Source: Peptacetobacter sp900539645
Lineage (GTDB): Bacteria; Bacillota; Clostridia; Peptostreptococcales; Peptostreptococcaceae
Assembly (NCBI RefSeq): GCF_047807365.1
Contig: NZ_JBLOUI010000002.1
Location: forward strand, 99,355-163,354
Direction of reading: 5' to 3'
Length of the DNA stretch: 64,000 bases
How positions within the stretch are numbered: the first letter of the stretch is position 1; every line of letters begins with the position of its first letter. The translations under genes and the position numbers were made by a program. Below are positions 1-8,633 of this stretch, in pieces. The notes under the pieces are model-generated. The model ran no database searches. It was not told the DNA's origin and saw nothing but the letters and a program-made list of their open reading frames with translations.

Positions 1-1
1 A

Positions 2-1075
2 GATTATAGAGAAAAAAGCAGTGATTCTAGTTTAAGATGGGAAAATAGAATAACATCAAGCGATGGACTTTGGAGTGGAAATATTTTTGATTTTTATTTT
101 AAGGTAGTAAATAAATTGACTTCTGATTTGAAAGTTCCTTTTAAGTTGGTCAATGGTGTTAGAAAAGATGATACTGAATTACACGAAGCACTTAGGGAAG
201 CACTTGCAAATACTTTAATTCACACAGACTATAGAGTTGAGAGAGGGATTGTTATTGAAAAAGGGGAGAACTATTTCAAATTTTCTAATCCTGGTACTTT
301 GCGAATTAGTATTGGTGAGGCTTTAAACGGTGGAATTAGTGATCCTAGAAATGAAAATATTTTTAAGATGTTTAATTTGATTGGTGTTGGTGAAAGAGCT
401 GGATCTGGTATAGAAAAAATTCAAAAGGCTTGGAACGACGAGAATTGGATTAGTCCTCAGCTAGACGAAAACTTTGCTCCAGATAGAGTGGAGCTTTTGT
501 TAAAGATGGAAAATAATAATGTAGCTGATAATATAGAAAATAATACTAATACTATTGTAGATAATCTTTCAAATATTGATAATAAAGTAAATAATAGAGA
601 AATTTTAAATGATGTGTTTCTAAGTAGTTTTACGGATGATGAAATAAAAGTACTAGCATTGGCAAGTGTAAATAACAGTATAAATAATACAACAGTACAA
701 AATCTTCTAGGTAAAAATTCTAAAGAGGTACATAGCATTTTAAAAAATTTAGTTAGACGAAATGTATTTAAAACATCAGGGCTTGGAAGAGGCGTAGAGT
801 ACAAACTTAATAAAAATATTAAAAATATAATTGATAGTAAAAACTTTGACTTTAATAAATTAGAGAAAAACTCTTTGAGTGATGAACAATTAAAAGTTAT
901 TGAACTTATTAAGGAGAATGGATTTATTTCTTCTAAAATAGCTACTGATAGGCTAGGTATTAGCAAGAGAAAGTCTGTTATTATTTTTAATTCTTTAATT
1001 GATAAAGGAATTATTGACAGAATTGGAGCTGGCTCAAGCACTAGATATGTTTTAAAAGAAGAAAATGAAAAATAG
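2..1075 (+). CDS. AlbA_2/Schlafen-like putative regulator or ATPase, C-terminal part (5' end outside window)
   Basis: The frame is open from base 2, so the gene begins left of the window; the TTG at 116 is only an internal codon. The protein is a close relative of the complete 587-residue gene at 11230-12993: it has the same helical HEALREALANTLIHTDY segment of the COG2865 ATP-binding (HATPase_c_4-like) domain, the same GERAGSGIEKI glycine loop and a C-terminal pair of winged-helix-like segments. In the family an N-terminal AlbA_2 domain precedes this part. Such proteins are annotated as transcriptional regulators or ATP-binding proteins and are frequent in defence islands; the function here is unproven. 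The stop codon is one base before a GAAC-N4-GTTT palindrome and 30 bp before a terminator hairpin shared with other modules of this array. Confidence 0.85.
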   Translation, partial: DYREKSSDSSLRWENRITSSDGLWSGNIFDFYFKVVNKLTSDLKVPFKLVNGVRKDDTELHEALREALANTLIHTDYRVERGIVIEKGENYFKFSNPGTLRISIGEALNGGISDPRNENIFKMFNLIGVGERAGSGIEKIQKAWNDENWISPQLDENFAPDRVELLLKMENNNVADNIENNTNTIVDNLSNIDNKVNNREILNDVFLSSFTDDEIKVLALASVNNSINNTTVQNLLGKNSKEVHSILKNLVRRNVFKTSGLGRGVEYKLNKNIKNIIDSKNFDFNKLEKNSLSDEQLKVIELIKENGFISSKIATDRLGISKRKSVIIFNSLIDKGIIDRIGAGSSTRYVLKEENEK

Positions 1076-1076
1076 A

Positions 1077-1139
1077 GAACGTATGTTTGTAGTAGGTTAC
1101 AAAGTCAAAAATAGACTTACAACAGCAAGCCTATTTTTG
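1077..1139. repeat. Composite module-end element 1: GAACGTATGTTT, 17-bp gap, hairpin terminator
   Basis: A LexA-like palindrome (1077-1088) is followed after exactly 17 bp by a hairpin (1106-1139, stem around CAAAAATAGACTT) with a T-run on the plus-strand side. The element lies between convergent genes and is one of five such copies in the array. The hairpin probably terminates the upstream plus-strand gene and is nearly symmetrical, so it could work in both directions. Confidence 0.75.
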
Positions 1140-1183
1140 ACTTTTTTTGTATACTTTTAAAACTTTTGAAATAATGTAAAAGA

Positions 1184-1210
1184 AAAGACGAGGAAAATTT
1201 CCTCGTCTTT
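1184..1210 (-). terminator. Terminator of first S-layer-like gene
   Basis: A perfect 13-bp stem (AAAGACGAGGAAA and its complement around one central base) sits just downstream of the minus-strand S-layer-like gene. Related hairpins follow the three other intact paralogs of this array. Confidence 0.7.
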
Positions 1211-1239
1211 AGTATGTAAATTTAATTATTTACTTTTAA

Positions 1240-3414
1240 TTATCTGTTAGTTAAGCCTAAGTTTTCAGCTATAGTTTTAACAACATCTCTTGCTACACCA
1301 TGTCCTACCTGGTATAATGCAAATGATTTTTTAGCGTTTAATTCTAATGCATTTTCCTGTTCTTTAGATAATTTATCTGTAGCAAGTACTATTGGAGCAT
1401 CTTTTTTAGCTGCCATATTTGCTGCTGCTAATGCGTCAACTAATTCCATTTTGTTTCTCTGTCCATCTTTTGCTACTATAACGTTTTTAGCTTCTCCTAT
1501 ATAAGAACCTTTGTAGAATTTCTTGATTATTTCTGCATTTGTAGCTTTTCTGTTTGCTCCAGCTATTCTCTGAACACCTTCAGCTTCAGCTTTTATTGCA
1601 TTGTAATCTGCTTTAGATACTACAGATTCTCCACCTATTATAGTAACTTTTTTACCTTTTAATTCATATGTTGCATCTTCTGAGATTCCACCATTTTTAG
1701 CTACTACTATTGGAAGTTCTTTTTCTGCAGCTACTGATGCTATTGACATTGCATCGGCTTCACCCTGAGCACCTACTACGAATACTTCATCTTTATCATT
1801 CATTGCATCTAATACTTCTAATGAAGTTTCTTCTCTGTTGTCTCCATCGTATCTTACTACGTCAAATCCTAATCCTCTTAACTGTCTTTCTAATCCTTTA
1901 GATAAAACAGCTTCTCCACCTACTAAGTGTATTTTAGCTGATTTTTCTCCACCTACTAAATGGTCTGCCATTAATTCTTTTAAGAATTTATATGTAGCTG
2001 TTGGTAATTTGTCTGCTTCTGTTAATAATACAGGAGCTTCTTCCTGTGCTGCTAAAGGAGCTGCAGCAAGTCCATCTACTAATGCGTTTCCATTTACTAA
2101 TACTATATCATCTATTTTTTTAGTAGCAGACTGAGGATTTTTTACACCTTTTATTCCAGCGTATTCTTTTGCTATTTCTACTGCTGTTTCATATCTGTTA
2201 TCTCCTGCTAATACGTCAACTCTAGCTTTTGCATTAACCATCCAAGCAGTTACTCTAGCCATGTTCTGTTTATCTGTTCCTGTTATAGTATATAATTCTT
2301 CAGATAAACCATTAGCTGCTTTTTCTCCTAATTTTACTTCAACTTTATATCCGTTGCTGTATTTCTTTAATTTATTTAATATTTCAGTTTCAAGATTTTT
2401 TAATGCTTCTTCATCTTTATCTAAATTACTATTAACTGTGTAGTATTCACCACTTTTATCACTTATAACTATTTTAACATCTCTACCTACAGAAACAGAT
2501 TCTTTTAACATTGTGAAGAATTCCTGTCCTTTTTCTGTTAAGAATAATCCATCATATAAATCTGTTAAATCATAGTTATATCCACCAGGAGTTATTGTAT
2601 ATTCTTTTACTAATTCTGAAGATAAAGCTATGTGTCCATCTCCTACTAATACATCAGTTGGAACAAATCCGTAGAAGTCTTCTATTGCTACTGGATTATC
2701 GCAATCTAATAACTGAGCTTCATTAGTCTGAGCTTCATCAGTATAGTATGATAAAGTTTTCCAATCTTTACCAGCTCCAGTTGTGAATTTTAATTCTACA
2801 TCTCCAGGTTTTATTGTCATTGTATCCTGTTCATCTAGTCCAGGTATTTTTGTATCTTTAACAAATTTTATAGTGAATTCTTTGCTTATTTCATCATATT
2901 TAGCATATTCAACTATTTTTTTATACTGGTCATCTACTACTGGTTTATTATTATTATCTTTTTTACCTGCTGAATAGAATACTTTGTTTGCTAATTCTTT
3001 TAATTCAGCTTCTGTATAAGTTTCAAATGCACCTTCTTTGTATTCGTAGTGATATAATTTACCATCAACTTCTTTAAATCCTCTTGAGTATACTCTTACA
3101 ACATCTCCAGCATCTAAAGTTCTGAATACTTTCTGCCAATCTTCCTGACTAGATTTTTCTGTTAATCCTGTATCTACTTTGTTTACATATATTTTATATA
3201 CAGACTGATTTCTTACATCTGGTTTTCCTGCTGGTGCATTCTTTTTATCATTTGCGAATAAATTTTTCTGCACTAATTCTCTTAATTCTTTCTGAAGTAG
3301 ACCAGTTTCATTTGCTGATACTTCACTCTTCTGCACTTCTGCTGCCATCACTGGCGCTACTGCACTCGCTAACATCGCTCCTGCCATTACTACTGATAAT
3401 CTTTTCTTATTCAT
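1240..3414 (-). CDS. S-layer-like cell wall protein, 3x CWB2 (paralog 1)
   Basis: A 724-residue secreted protein. Residues 1-25 form a signal peptide (MNKKRLSVVMAGAMLA, cleavage likely after PVMA). The middle part carries a variable ectodomain ending in a conserved LYDGLFLTEKGQEF segment. From about residue 398 to the end come three CWB2 repeats (VLAGDNRYETAVEIAKEY, DGDNREETSLEVL, IAGANRKATNAEII). In C. difficile three CWB2 domains anchor Cwp proteins non-covalently to the PSII polymer; the layout is that of SlpA/Cwp proteins. The start has a strong GGAGG 9 bp upstream. The first 55 bp of coding DNA and the leader are identical to those of paralogs 2-4. By alignment the presumed -10 is TCAAAT and the gap to an upstream TTGTGG is only 14 bp, so this copy may be poorly expressed. 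Gln codons are mainly CAG. Confidence 0.92.
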   Translation of the reverse strand: MNKKRLSVVMAGAMLASAVAPVMAAEVQKSEVSANETGLLQKELRELVQKNLFANDKKNAPAGKPDVRNQSVYKIYVNKVDTGLTEKSSQEDWQKVFRTLDAGDVVRVYSRGFKEVDGKLYHYEYKEGAFETYTEAELKELANKVFYSAGKKDNNNKPVVDDQYKKIVEYAKYDEISKEFTIKFVKDTKIPGLDEQDTMTIKPGDVELKFTTGAGKDWKTLSYYTDEAQTNEAQLLDCDNPVAIEDFYGFVPTDVLVGDGHIALSSELVKEYTITPGGYNYDLTDLYDGLFLTEKGQEFFTMLKESVSVGRDVKIVISDKSGEYYTVNSNLDKDEEALKNLETEILNKLKKYSNGYKVEVKLGEKAANGLSEELYTITGTDKQNMARVTAWMVNAKARVDVLAGDNRYETAVEIAKEYAGIKGVKNPQSATKKIDDIVLVNGNALVDGLAAAPLAAQEEAPVLLTEADKLPTATYKFLKELMADHLVGGEKSAKIHLVGGEAVLSKGLERQLRGLGFDVVRYDGDNREETSLEVLDAMNDKDEVFVVGAQGEADAMSIASVAAEKELPIVVAKNGGISEDATYELKGKKVTIIGGESVVSKADYNAIKAEAEGVQRIAGANRKATNAEIIKKFYKGSYIGEAKNVIVAKDGQRNKMELVDALAAANMAAKKDAPIVLATDKLSKEQENALELNAKKSFALYQVGHGVARDVVKTIAENLGLTNR

Positions 3415-3515
3415 TATCTTTTTACCTCCGTTTTCCTTTTTTATTCGTTACATCTCTTTTTTTCTCTATTCTCTTGCTCTTTCGACGCAATTCTTTATTC
3501 TTCCACAGTTTTATT
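3350..3515 (-). repeat. Identical 166-bp S-layer leader/signal-peptide block, copy 1
   Basis: This block spans the end of the presumed -10 element, an about 100-nt untranslated leader, the ribosome binding site and the first about 65 bp of coding sequence. It matches copies at 7994-8159, 10786-10951 and 16678-16843 base for base by eye, with no indels. Sequence on either side differs between copies. Confidence 0.88.
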
Positions 3516-3585
3516 TGACGGAATGAACACAACCACAAACTTTAATTTGAAGACAGAATATTAAACAAACCCCAGAACAACCTAT

Positions 3586-3626
3586 TTTCATAATATTTCA
3601 TACAAAAAATATGAAATATTATGAAA
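3586..3626. promoter_or_regulatory. Operator-like perfect inverted repeat upstream of AAA/TOPRIM pair
   Basis: Two perfect 17-bp arms (TTTCATAATATTTCATA and complement) flank a 7-nt loop. It lies in the divergent gap between paralog 1 and the AAA gene, just upstream of an AT-rich TATATATAAT-like stretch near 3633-3650 and about 70 bp before the AAA start. There is no T-run on either side, so an operator is more likely than a terminator. The other modules do not have it. Confidence 0.55.
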
Positions 3627-3698
3627 AAGTGATATTATATATAATATAAAGCAAAATAATATTCAACTAAAAATAAACTACAAAGAAGGTGAAAATAT

Positions 3699-5102
3699 AT
3701 GAAAGAATTTATACGAATAGTAGGTATAACAATAGAAGGAATAAAAAACGTATGCTACGGATCTATAAAAATCAATAGTTTAAATGAAATAGAAAATAAC
3801 AATTTTTTAGAATCTGGATCTATTCTTGGGATTTATGGACAAAATGGTTCTGGAAAATCAACAGTACTTGAAGCCACAGATATTTTAAAATCTATACTAG
3901 AAGGAAAAAAACTTCCTGATTACATAGGAAGTATGATTAATACAAGTACAAATAAAGCGAAATTAGAATATAATTTTTATGTAGATTGTGATGAATTCAA
4001 AGGATTAGTAGATTATAACTTTGAAATTATTCAATCTAAAGATGAGTTTTCTGATGATAAGAATAGTACTAAATATATTATAGATTATGAAAAATTGACA
4101 CTTAAAAAATTTAAAGATGGTAAATGGATTAGAAAGAGAACTTTATTTGAAGCTAATTCTGGAAAAATTACTTATTCAAAGATTAAAAAAACTATATCAA
4201 AAGATACAATGATGTTTTCAGACGTATTGTATGGACTAAATCCAGACGCGTCATTAATATTTGGAAATGGTGCAAAAGATAGAATAGCTGAAGAAATGGC
4301 AAGTAAAGATGATAAAGATTTACTTTGGGCTGTTAGAATACTTAAATATTTTTCTGTTAGAGATTTGATTATAATAAAAAATGATGCAATGGGAAGCATA
4401 TATCTTGATAAATTTGTTTCACTTAATTTATATTTACAGGATAGTGAAAAATTAAAAAGGGGAAGGATAGCAATTAATTTATTTGAACCAAATATTTTAC
4501 CAATAAATGTATTTGAAGATGTCAAAAGCGTAGTTAAACAGATTAGCATTATTATAAAATCTCTTGTTCCTTCTCTTGAAATAGGAATTGTAAATGAGAA
4601 GAATCAGCTTACAAAAGATGGTGAAGAAGGAATTAGTTTTGAATTAGTTAGTATAAGAGATGGAAAAAATATTCCGCTTGTATATGAATCAGAAGGTATA
4701 AAACGAATTATATCTATAACAAGTGCACTTGTTGCAGCATATAATAAAGAATCTGTTTGTTTGATGGTTGATGAGTTTGATTCAGGTATACATGAATATT
4801 TACTAGGAGAAATATTAAGTATATTCAATGATTCGGCAAAAGGTCAGTTTATATTCACTTCACATAATTTAAGACCACTTGAAAAACTTCCATATAAGTC
4901 TATTATTTTTACAACTGTTAATCCAGATAATAGGTATATTTATCTTTCTGGAGTAAACTCAAATAATAATATTAGGGATTTTTATTATTCTGCAATATTA
5001 CTTGGTGGTCAGGAAGAAGATATATATAGCGAAACTAGAGATTATAGGATAGAAAAAGCATTTAGAAAGGCAGGTAAACTTTATGGTAAAGAAGAAAATT
5101 AA
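3699..5102 (+). CDS. AAA ATPase of an ATPase/TOPRIM defence-type pair
   Basis: A 467-residue cytosolic ATPase of the AAA15/OLD-like (SMC-related) group. Walker A is GIYGQNGSGKST at about residues 44-55, Walker B is CLMVDEFDSGIHE at about 349-361, and a switch histidine follows in FIFTSHN. The long coiled middle between the two motifs is typical of this group. The last 20 bp overlap the start of the TOPRIM-like gene, implying translational coupling. Such ATPase plus TOPRIM pairs include known anti-phage systems (PARIS AriA/AriB, OLD/Gabija types); which of these it resembles most cannot be decided here. Start chosen by GAAGGTGA upstream. Gln codons are mixed CAA and CAG, unlike the S-layer genes. 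Confidence 0.82.
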   Translation: MKEFIRIVGITIEGIKNVCYGSIKINSLNEIENNNFLESGSILGIYGQNGSGKSTVLEATDILKSILEGKKLPDYIGSMINTSTNKAKLEYNFYVDCDEFKGLVDYNFEIIQSKDEFSDDKNSTKYIIDYEKLTLKKFKDGKWIRKRTLFEANSGKITYSKIKKTISKDTMMFSDVLYGLNPDASLIFGNGAKDRIAEEMASKDDKDLLWAVRILKYFSVRDLIIIKNDAMGSIYLDKFVSLNLYLQDSEKLKRGRIAINLFEPNILPINVFEDVKSVVKQISIIIKSLVPSLEIGIVNEKNQLTKDGEEGISFELVSIRDGKNIPLVYESEGIKRIISITSALVAAYNKESVCLMVDEFDSGIHEYLLGEILSIFNDSAKGQFIFTSHNLRPLEKLPYKSIIFTTVNPDNRYIYLSGVNSNNNIRDFYYSAILLGGQEEDIYSETRDYRIEKAFRKAGKLYGKEEN

Positions 5103-5835
5103 ACCTAAGAAAAAAGTCTTTCTGCTTATGGTTGAAGGAAAAAGTGATAGAGTAGCATTAAAACCTATAATTTCAGAACTTATAAACGATACAGTATTCT
5201 TTAAGGTTGTAGGATGTGATCTTTCTTCAAATAATTCTAAAGAATATAAGAGTAAAACTCTTGTTGAGTTAATAGAAATAGAACTTCAGTTATTTTTATT
5301 TGAGAATAGAGGAATTTCAAGGGATGATATAGAGAAAATAGTAGTAATATCAGATACTGATGGATGTTATGTTCCAGATGAAGCTGTATATTATTCTGAA
5401 ATAGATGGAGAACTTAGATATGAAGATGATGGAATATATACAAATAATGTAGAAAATATTAGAAAAAGAAATAAGTTTAAATCAAATAAACTTGAACCAG
5501 TTATAAAAGGTGAAAAGTGCGGAGATATTCCATTGGAAATTTATTATTTTTCTTGTAATTTAGACCATGTTATTCATGGTGAGAGAAATATGGATGGCTC
5601 TAAAAAAGTAGGTTCAGCTGAAGATTTTGCAGATTCTTATGATGGTGAGGAAGAAAAGTTTGTTGAATTTATAGATGAGTTTGGAGAAGAGAAGAAGTTT
5701 TCAGCCTCTTGGAACTTTATAAAAAAAGGTCTCAATTCTTTGTTAAGATATTCTAATATGAATGTTTTCTTTATAAATAATATAGAATATTTTAATAGTG
5801 AAGCTAAAGAAATAATTTCTAAGTGTAATGAATAG
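5083..5835 (+). CDS. TOPRIM-like partner of AAA ATPase (PARIS AriB/DUF4435-like?)
   Basis: A 250-residue protein overlapping the ATPase gene by 20 bp. Its N-terminus shows the TOPRIM-type pattern: LLMVEGKSDR with the conserved acidic Glu at about residue 18, then IVVISDTDGC (DxD) at about residues 85-94. A further YYFSCNLDHVIHGERN segment resembles the C-terminal part of RloB/DUF4435-type proteins. By analogy it would be the nuclease effector released or directed by the ATPase; this is inference. The same start motif (IAFIVEGKKTEK) occurs in the truncated partner at 18133, showing that two related pairs existed in the array. A composite module-end element follows. Confidence 0.68.
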   Translation: MVKKKIKPKKKVFLLMVEGKSDRVALKPIISELINDTVFFKVVGCDLSSNNSKEYKSKTLVELIEIELQLFLFENRGISRDDIEKIVVISDTDGCYVPDEAVYYSEIDGELRYEDDGIYTNNVENIRKRNKFKSNKLEPVIKGEKCGDIPLEIYYFSCNLDHVIHGERNMDGSKKVGSAEDFADSYDGEEEKFVEFIDEFGEEKKFSASWNFIKKGLNSLLRYSNMNVFFINNIEYFNSEAKEIISKCNE

Positions 5836-5862
5836 TTAGATTTAGATAAAAACAATTATACA

Positions 5863-5925
5863 GAACATATGTTTTTGTAGTAACATTAAAACAAAAATAG
5901 ACTTACAAAAGCAAGTCTATTTTTG
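5863..5925. repeat. Composite module-end element 2: GAACATATGTTT, 17-bp gap, hairpin terminator
   Basis: Palindrome at 5863-5874, hairpin at 5892-5925 followed by TTTTTT on the plus strand. It closes the AAA/TOPRIM operon and faces the 3' end of S-layer paralog 2. The 17-bp spacing equals that of element 1 although the spacer sequence differs. Confidence 0.75.
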
Positions 5926-5948
5926 TTTTTTAGGCTTTGTAAAAAAGA

Positions 5949-5976
5949 AAAGACGAGATAATAACCTCTCGCCTTT
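5949..5976 (-). terminator. Probable terminator of S-layer paralog 2
   Basis: An imperfect stem (AAAGACGAGA paired with TCTCGCCTTT, one G-U) in the same place as the terminator of paralog 1. Confidence 0.5.
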
Positions 5977-6012
5977 AGATTTTATATCAACTTGTAGTTA
6001 GTTTAAATTTAA

Positions 6013-8058
6013 TTATTTTGCTAATCCTATTCTTGTAGCTATCTGTTTTAATACATCTCTAGCAACACCATGTCCTACCTGATATACATAAACACCATTT
6101 CTATTAGCTTTCTTTTCTAATGCATTAACCTGTTCATTAGACATTTTGTTAGTAGCTAATACTATTGGAGCATTATCTTTAACTGCTAATGAAGTTGCTG
6201 TTAAAGCATCTATTAATTCAGATTTATTAGTCTGTCCATCTTTAGATAATACTACTCTCTGTATATAGTTAGAAGCAAATCTATCTATAACTTTAGCATT
6301 TGTAGCTTTTCTATTTGAACCAGCAACTCTATCTACAGATACTTTTTCTTCTTTTAATTTAGCTTCTGTTTCTCCAGATACTACTGTTTCTCCACCTATT
6401 ATTGTAGCAGATTTAGCAGAAACAAATTTTCCACCTTTTAAGTAGTCAACTGTTGAATCAGATAATCCTTTTCTTGATTCAACTATTATAGGCTGTTTTT
6501 TCTGAGCTGCAACTGAAGCTATTGACATAGCATCTGCTTCACCATCTGCACCTACTATGAATGCATTTTTAACATCAACATCATTATCCTTTTCTATTAG
6601 CTTAGCTACTGCTAATGAAGTTGCTTCTCTATCTTCTCCACCAGCTCTTACTACTCTTACACCTATAGATTTCAACTGATTAACTACGTTCTGAGATATA
6701 ACTGCTTCTCCACCTACTAAGTATACTGTTACCTGATCTAAAGAACCAACTGTCTGATGTTTTACTAATTCTTTCATGTACTGTAAAGTAGCTTTTGGTA
6801 AAGAGTTAGTTTCTGTTAATAATATTGGAGCAACATATCCATCGAATGGTATATTTCCTATTTTATTAACAACTGAAGCTGCTAGAGGAGCTGCTGCTAA
6901 TCCATCAACTAGAGCATTTCCATTTACTAATACTATGTTTCCATTTAATGCTACATCTTCTATTTTAGCATTTTCTTTTGCAACTTTAACTGCTGTTTCA
7001 TATCTATTTGTTCCGGCTAATACTTCAACAGATGCCTGTCCACGTTTCATCCAAGTATTGAATATTTCTAACTGTCCTTTGTTGTTTGAAGATATAGTTA
7101 TGACATTTTTTTCATATTTATTAGTTGTTGGATTTGTATTTACAAATTCCATATCAAATGTGAATATACCATTTTTAGATGTTTTAACATCTGCTACACT
7201 TACATATAACCCATCATTTTTAACAGCATTAGCTTCTTTAACTTTATCTAATAATTCCTGACCTTTTGAAGTTAATAATAAACCATCATATAAGTCTGAT
7301 AACTTCACATTAACTTTACTATCTGCATCAGAAACTGTTAATCTAGCTACAACTTTTTCATCTATTGGATCACCTTTTTTAATTGTTTCTGTTGAAACTA
7401 CAGGTTTGAAAGTAGCTAAATCACTCCAGTCAGACTGAGGTGTTCTTCCGTCTAACACATCACCATTTACATCAACTGGTTTAGAGAAATCCAATTCTTT
7501 ATCTCCTGCTTTAAAAGTAACTGTTTCTAATTTAGTTTCATCAGCTGCTTTTCTAAGTTCTACTGTTAAAGTTTCTCCATCGAAATCCATAGAGTATATA
7601 GCTGGATAATTTTCTTTATTCGCTTTGAATTTATCTGCTGCTTCTTTTAAAGATGCTTTATTAAATGTTTTTTCAGTTTCAGTTACTTTATCTTCTAATG
7701 CAAAGTGGTAGTATTTACCATTTTTTTCTACATAACCACCATTTACAACTTCTATAACTGTACCTACTGGTGCAGCATTTATAGCTTCTTCCATTTTTGG
7801 TATAGATTCAACTGTATAGAACTGTTTAACATCTAGTCCTTTACCCATCTGAACATAGAATACACATTCTCCTGCAAATTCTTTATTTACAGCTTCATTT
7901 GCGAAAGTCTTAGATAGCATTAACTCTCTTAACTCTTTTATTAATAATCCTCTGTTTGATCCATTTACTTCATACTGAGGAGTTGCTGCAAGAACTGGCG
8001 CTACTGCACTCGCTAACATCGCTCCTGCCATTACTACTGATAATCTTTTCTTATTCAT
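6013..8058 (-). CDS. S-layer-like cell wall protein, 3x CWB2 (paralog 2)
   Basis: A 681-residue secreted protein with the shared signal peptide (ending PVLA) and three CWB2 domains from about residue 343 (VLAGTNRYETAVKVAKEN) to the end. The ectodomain resembles paralog 3 most closely: both begin YEVNGSN(R/K)GLLI and keep a ...DGRxxxSDWSDLA segment. Paralogs 1 and 4 differ strongly there, so the exposed part diversifies while ends are conserved. The presumed promoter has -10 TACAAT and an upstream TTGGGG at 18 bp, a workable spacing. The gene is convergent with the AAA/TOPRIM module and divergent from the type I toxin module. Confidence 0.92.
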   Translation of the reverse strand: MNKKRLSVVMAGAMLASAVAPVLAATPQYEVNGSNRGLLIKELRELMLSKTFANEAVNKEFAGECVFYVQMGKGLDVKQFYTVESIPKMEEAINAAPVGTVIEVVNGGYVEKNGKYYHFALEDKVTETEKTFNKASLKEAADKFKANKENYPAIYSMDFDGETLTVELRKAADETKLETVTFKAGDKELDFSKPVDVNGDVLDGRTPQSDWSDLATFKPVVSTETIKKGDPIDEKVVARLTVSDADSKVNVKLSDLYDGLLLTSKGQELLDKVKEANAVKNDGLYVSVADVKTSKNGIFTFDMEFVNTNPTTNKYEKNVITISSNNKGQLEIFNTWMKRGQASVEVLAGTNRYETAVKVAKENAKIEDVALNGNIVLVNGNALVDGLAAAPLAASVVNKIGNIPFDGYVAPILLTETNSLPKATLQYMKELVKHQTVGSLDQVTVYLVGGEAVISQNVVNQLKSIGVRVVRAGGEDREATSLAVAKLIEKDNDVDVKNAFIVGADGEADAMSIASVAAQKKQPIIVESRKGLSDSTVDYLKGGKFVSAKSATIIGGETVVSGETEAKLKEEKVSVDRVAGSNRKATNAKVIDRFASNYIQRVVLSKDGQTNKSELIDALTATSLAVKDNAPIVLATNKMSNEQVNALEKKANRNGVYVYQVGHGVARDVLKQIATRIGLAK

Positions 8059-8159
8059 TATCTTTTTACCTCCGTTTTCCTTTTTTATTCGTTACATCTC
8101 TTTTTTTCTCTATTCTCTTGCTCTTTCGACGCAATTCTTTATTCTTCCACAGTTTTATT
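7994..8159 (-). repeat. Identical 166-bp S-layer leader/signal-peptide block, copy 2
   Basis: Same block as at 3350-3515; identity ends at the TTATT of the presumed -10 region on one side and at the signal-peptide end on the other. Confidence 0.88.
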
Positions 8160-8241
8160 GTACGGAGTGCACGACCACCACCCCAAAACACAAATTCAAG
8201 CATCAAAATAGAAAATGTAGGAAAGTAGGGGTAAAAAGAAA

Positions 8242-8271
8242 ACAAAAAAAGACCAAGAAATATATAGGTCT
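8242..8271 (-). terminator. Minus-strand hairpin with U-run upstream of toxin promoter
   Basis: Short stem (AGACC / GGTCT) followed on the minus strand by seven T. It would stop any transcript reading through the toxin locus toward S-layer paralog 2. The downstream sequence resembles that following the orphan RNA terminator near 18.72 kb. Confidence 0.4.
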
Positions 8272-8286
8272 AATATCAAACTATGG

Positions 8287-8292
8287 TATAAT
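8287..8292 (+). promoter_or_regulatory. -10 box of toxin mRNA
   Basis: TATAAT at 8287-8292 about 80 bp before the toxin start; no good -35 is visible. The predicted RNA would begin near GGGAATCACA, a sequence also found near the 5' end of the antisense RNA. Confidence 0.45.
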
Positions 8293-8374
8293 AATTTTGG
8301 GAATCACAAATGAGAGTGGCTTGGTAGGAACTTACTTTCAAAGAATTTATTTTCTGCGAAAGGGGGTGAGTACC

Positions 8375-8524
8375 ATGGAAAATTTTATCAAAATGTTTTT
8401 GACTATGATTTTTATACCAATTTTGGTTAATGTTATATCTAATTTAATTACAGACATGATAAAAGCCCACTCTTCAAAGTTTGGCGACGACGAAAGTGGG
8501 CTTAACTCTTCTAAAGAAGAGTAA
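8375..8524 (+). CDS. Type I toxin-like small membrane protein
   Basis: A 49-residue protein, MENFIKMFLT onward, with one hydrophobic segment (about residues 7-26) and a polar, charged tail (KAHSSKFGDDE). Start at 8375 rather than the upstream 8297 frame start, because a strong AAAGGGGGTG ribosome binding site ends six bases before this ATG. Size and layout match the membrane toxins of clostridial type I toxin-antitoxin systems; no exact family can be named. The 3' end of the gene itself contains a hairpin (8463-8503) that can serve as bidirectional terminator, and an antisense promoter faces it from downstream. Confidence 0.68.
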   Translation: MENFIKMFLTMIFIPILVNVISNLITDMIKAHSSKFGDDESGLNSSKEE

Positions 8525-8567
8525 ATATATCATTTTCTGCTGAGTCACTTATGTGATTCCTTTTTCT
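8463..8567 (-). ncRNA. Candidate antisense antitoxin RNA of the type I toxin
   Basis: A TATAAT at 8574-8579 on the minus strand would start an RNA near 8567 that runs convergently into the toxin gene and ends in the hairpin AAGCCCACT/AGTGGGCTT (8463-8503). The RNA contains GCAGAAAAT (complement of 8532-8540). The toxin mRNA carries the matching ATTTTCTGC at 8349-8357, next to its ribosome binding site, so the RNA could pair there as well as over the shared 3' end. This is the layout of the pAD1 Fst (par) system. Both RNAs would start with GGAATCAC. Confidence 0.58.
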
Positions 8568-8633
8568 ATTTATATTATACCATATTTTCTAGCTTTTAAG
8601 CATATTTTAAAATTATAAATCTATAATATAAAA

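Noticed and set aside
1710..2443. Open frames on the plus strand inside the S-layer genes (also at 6776-7261, 9269-9478, 10096-10383, 15344-15604, 16090-16887)
   Set aside because: They mirror the coding frame of the S-layer genes, give low-complexity Leu/Ser-rich products and have no ribosome binding sites.
8297..8374. Longer 75-residue version of the toxin from 8297
   Set aside because: The strong ribosome binding site lies within that extension and points to the ATG at 8375.
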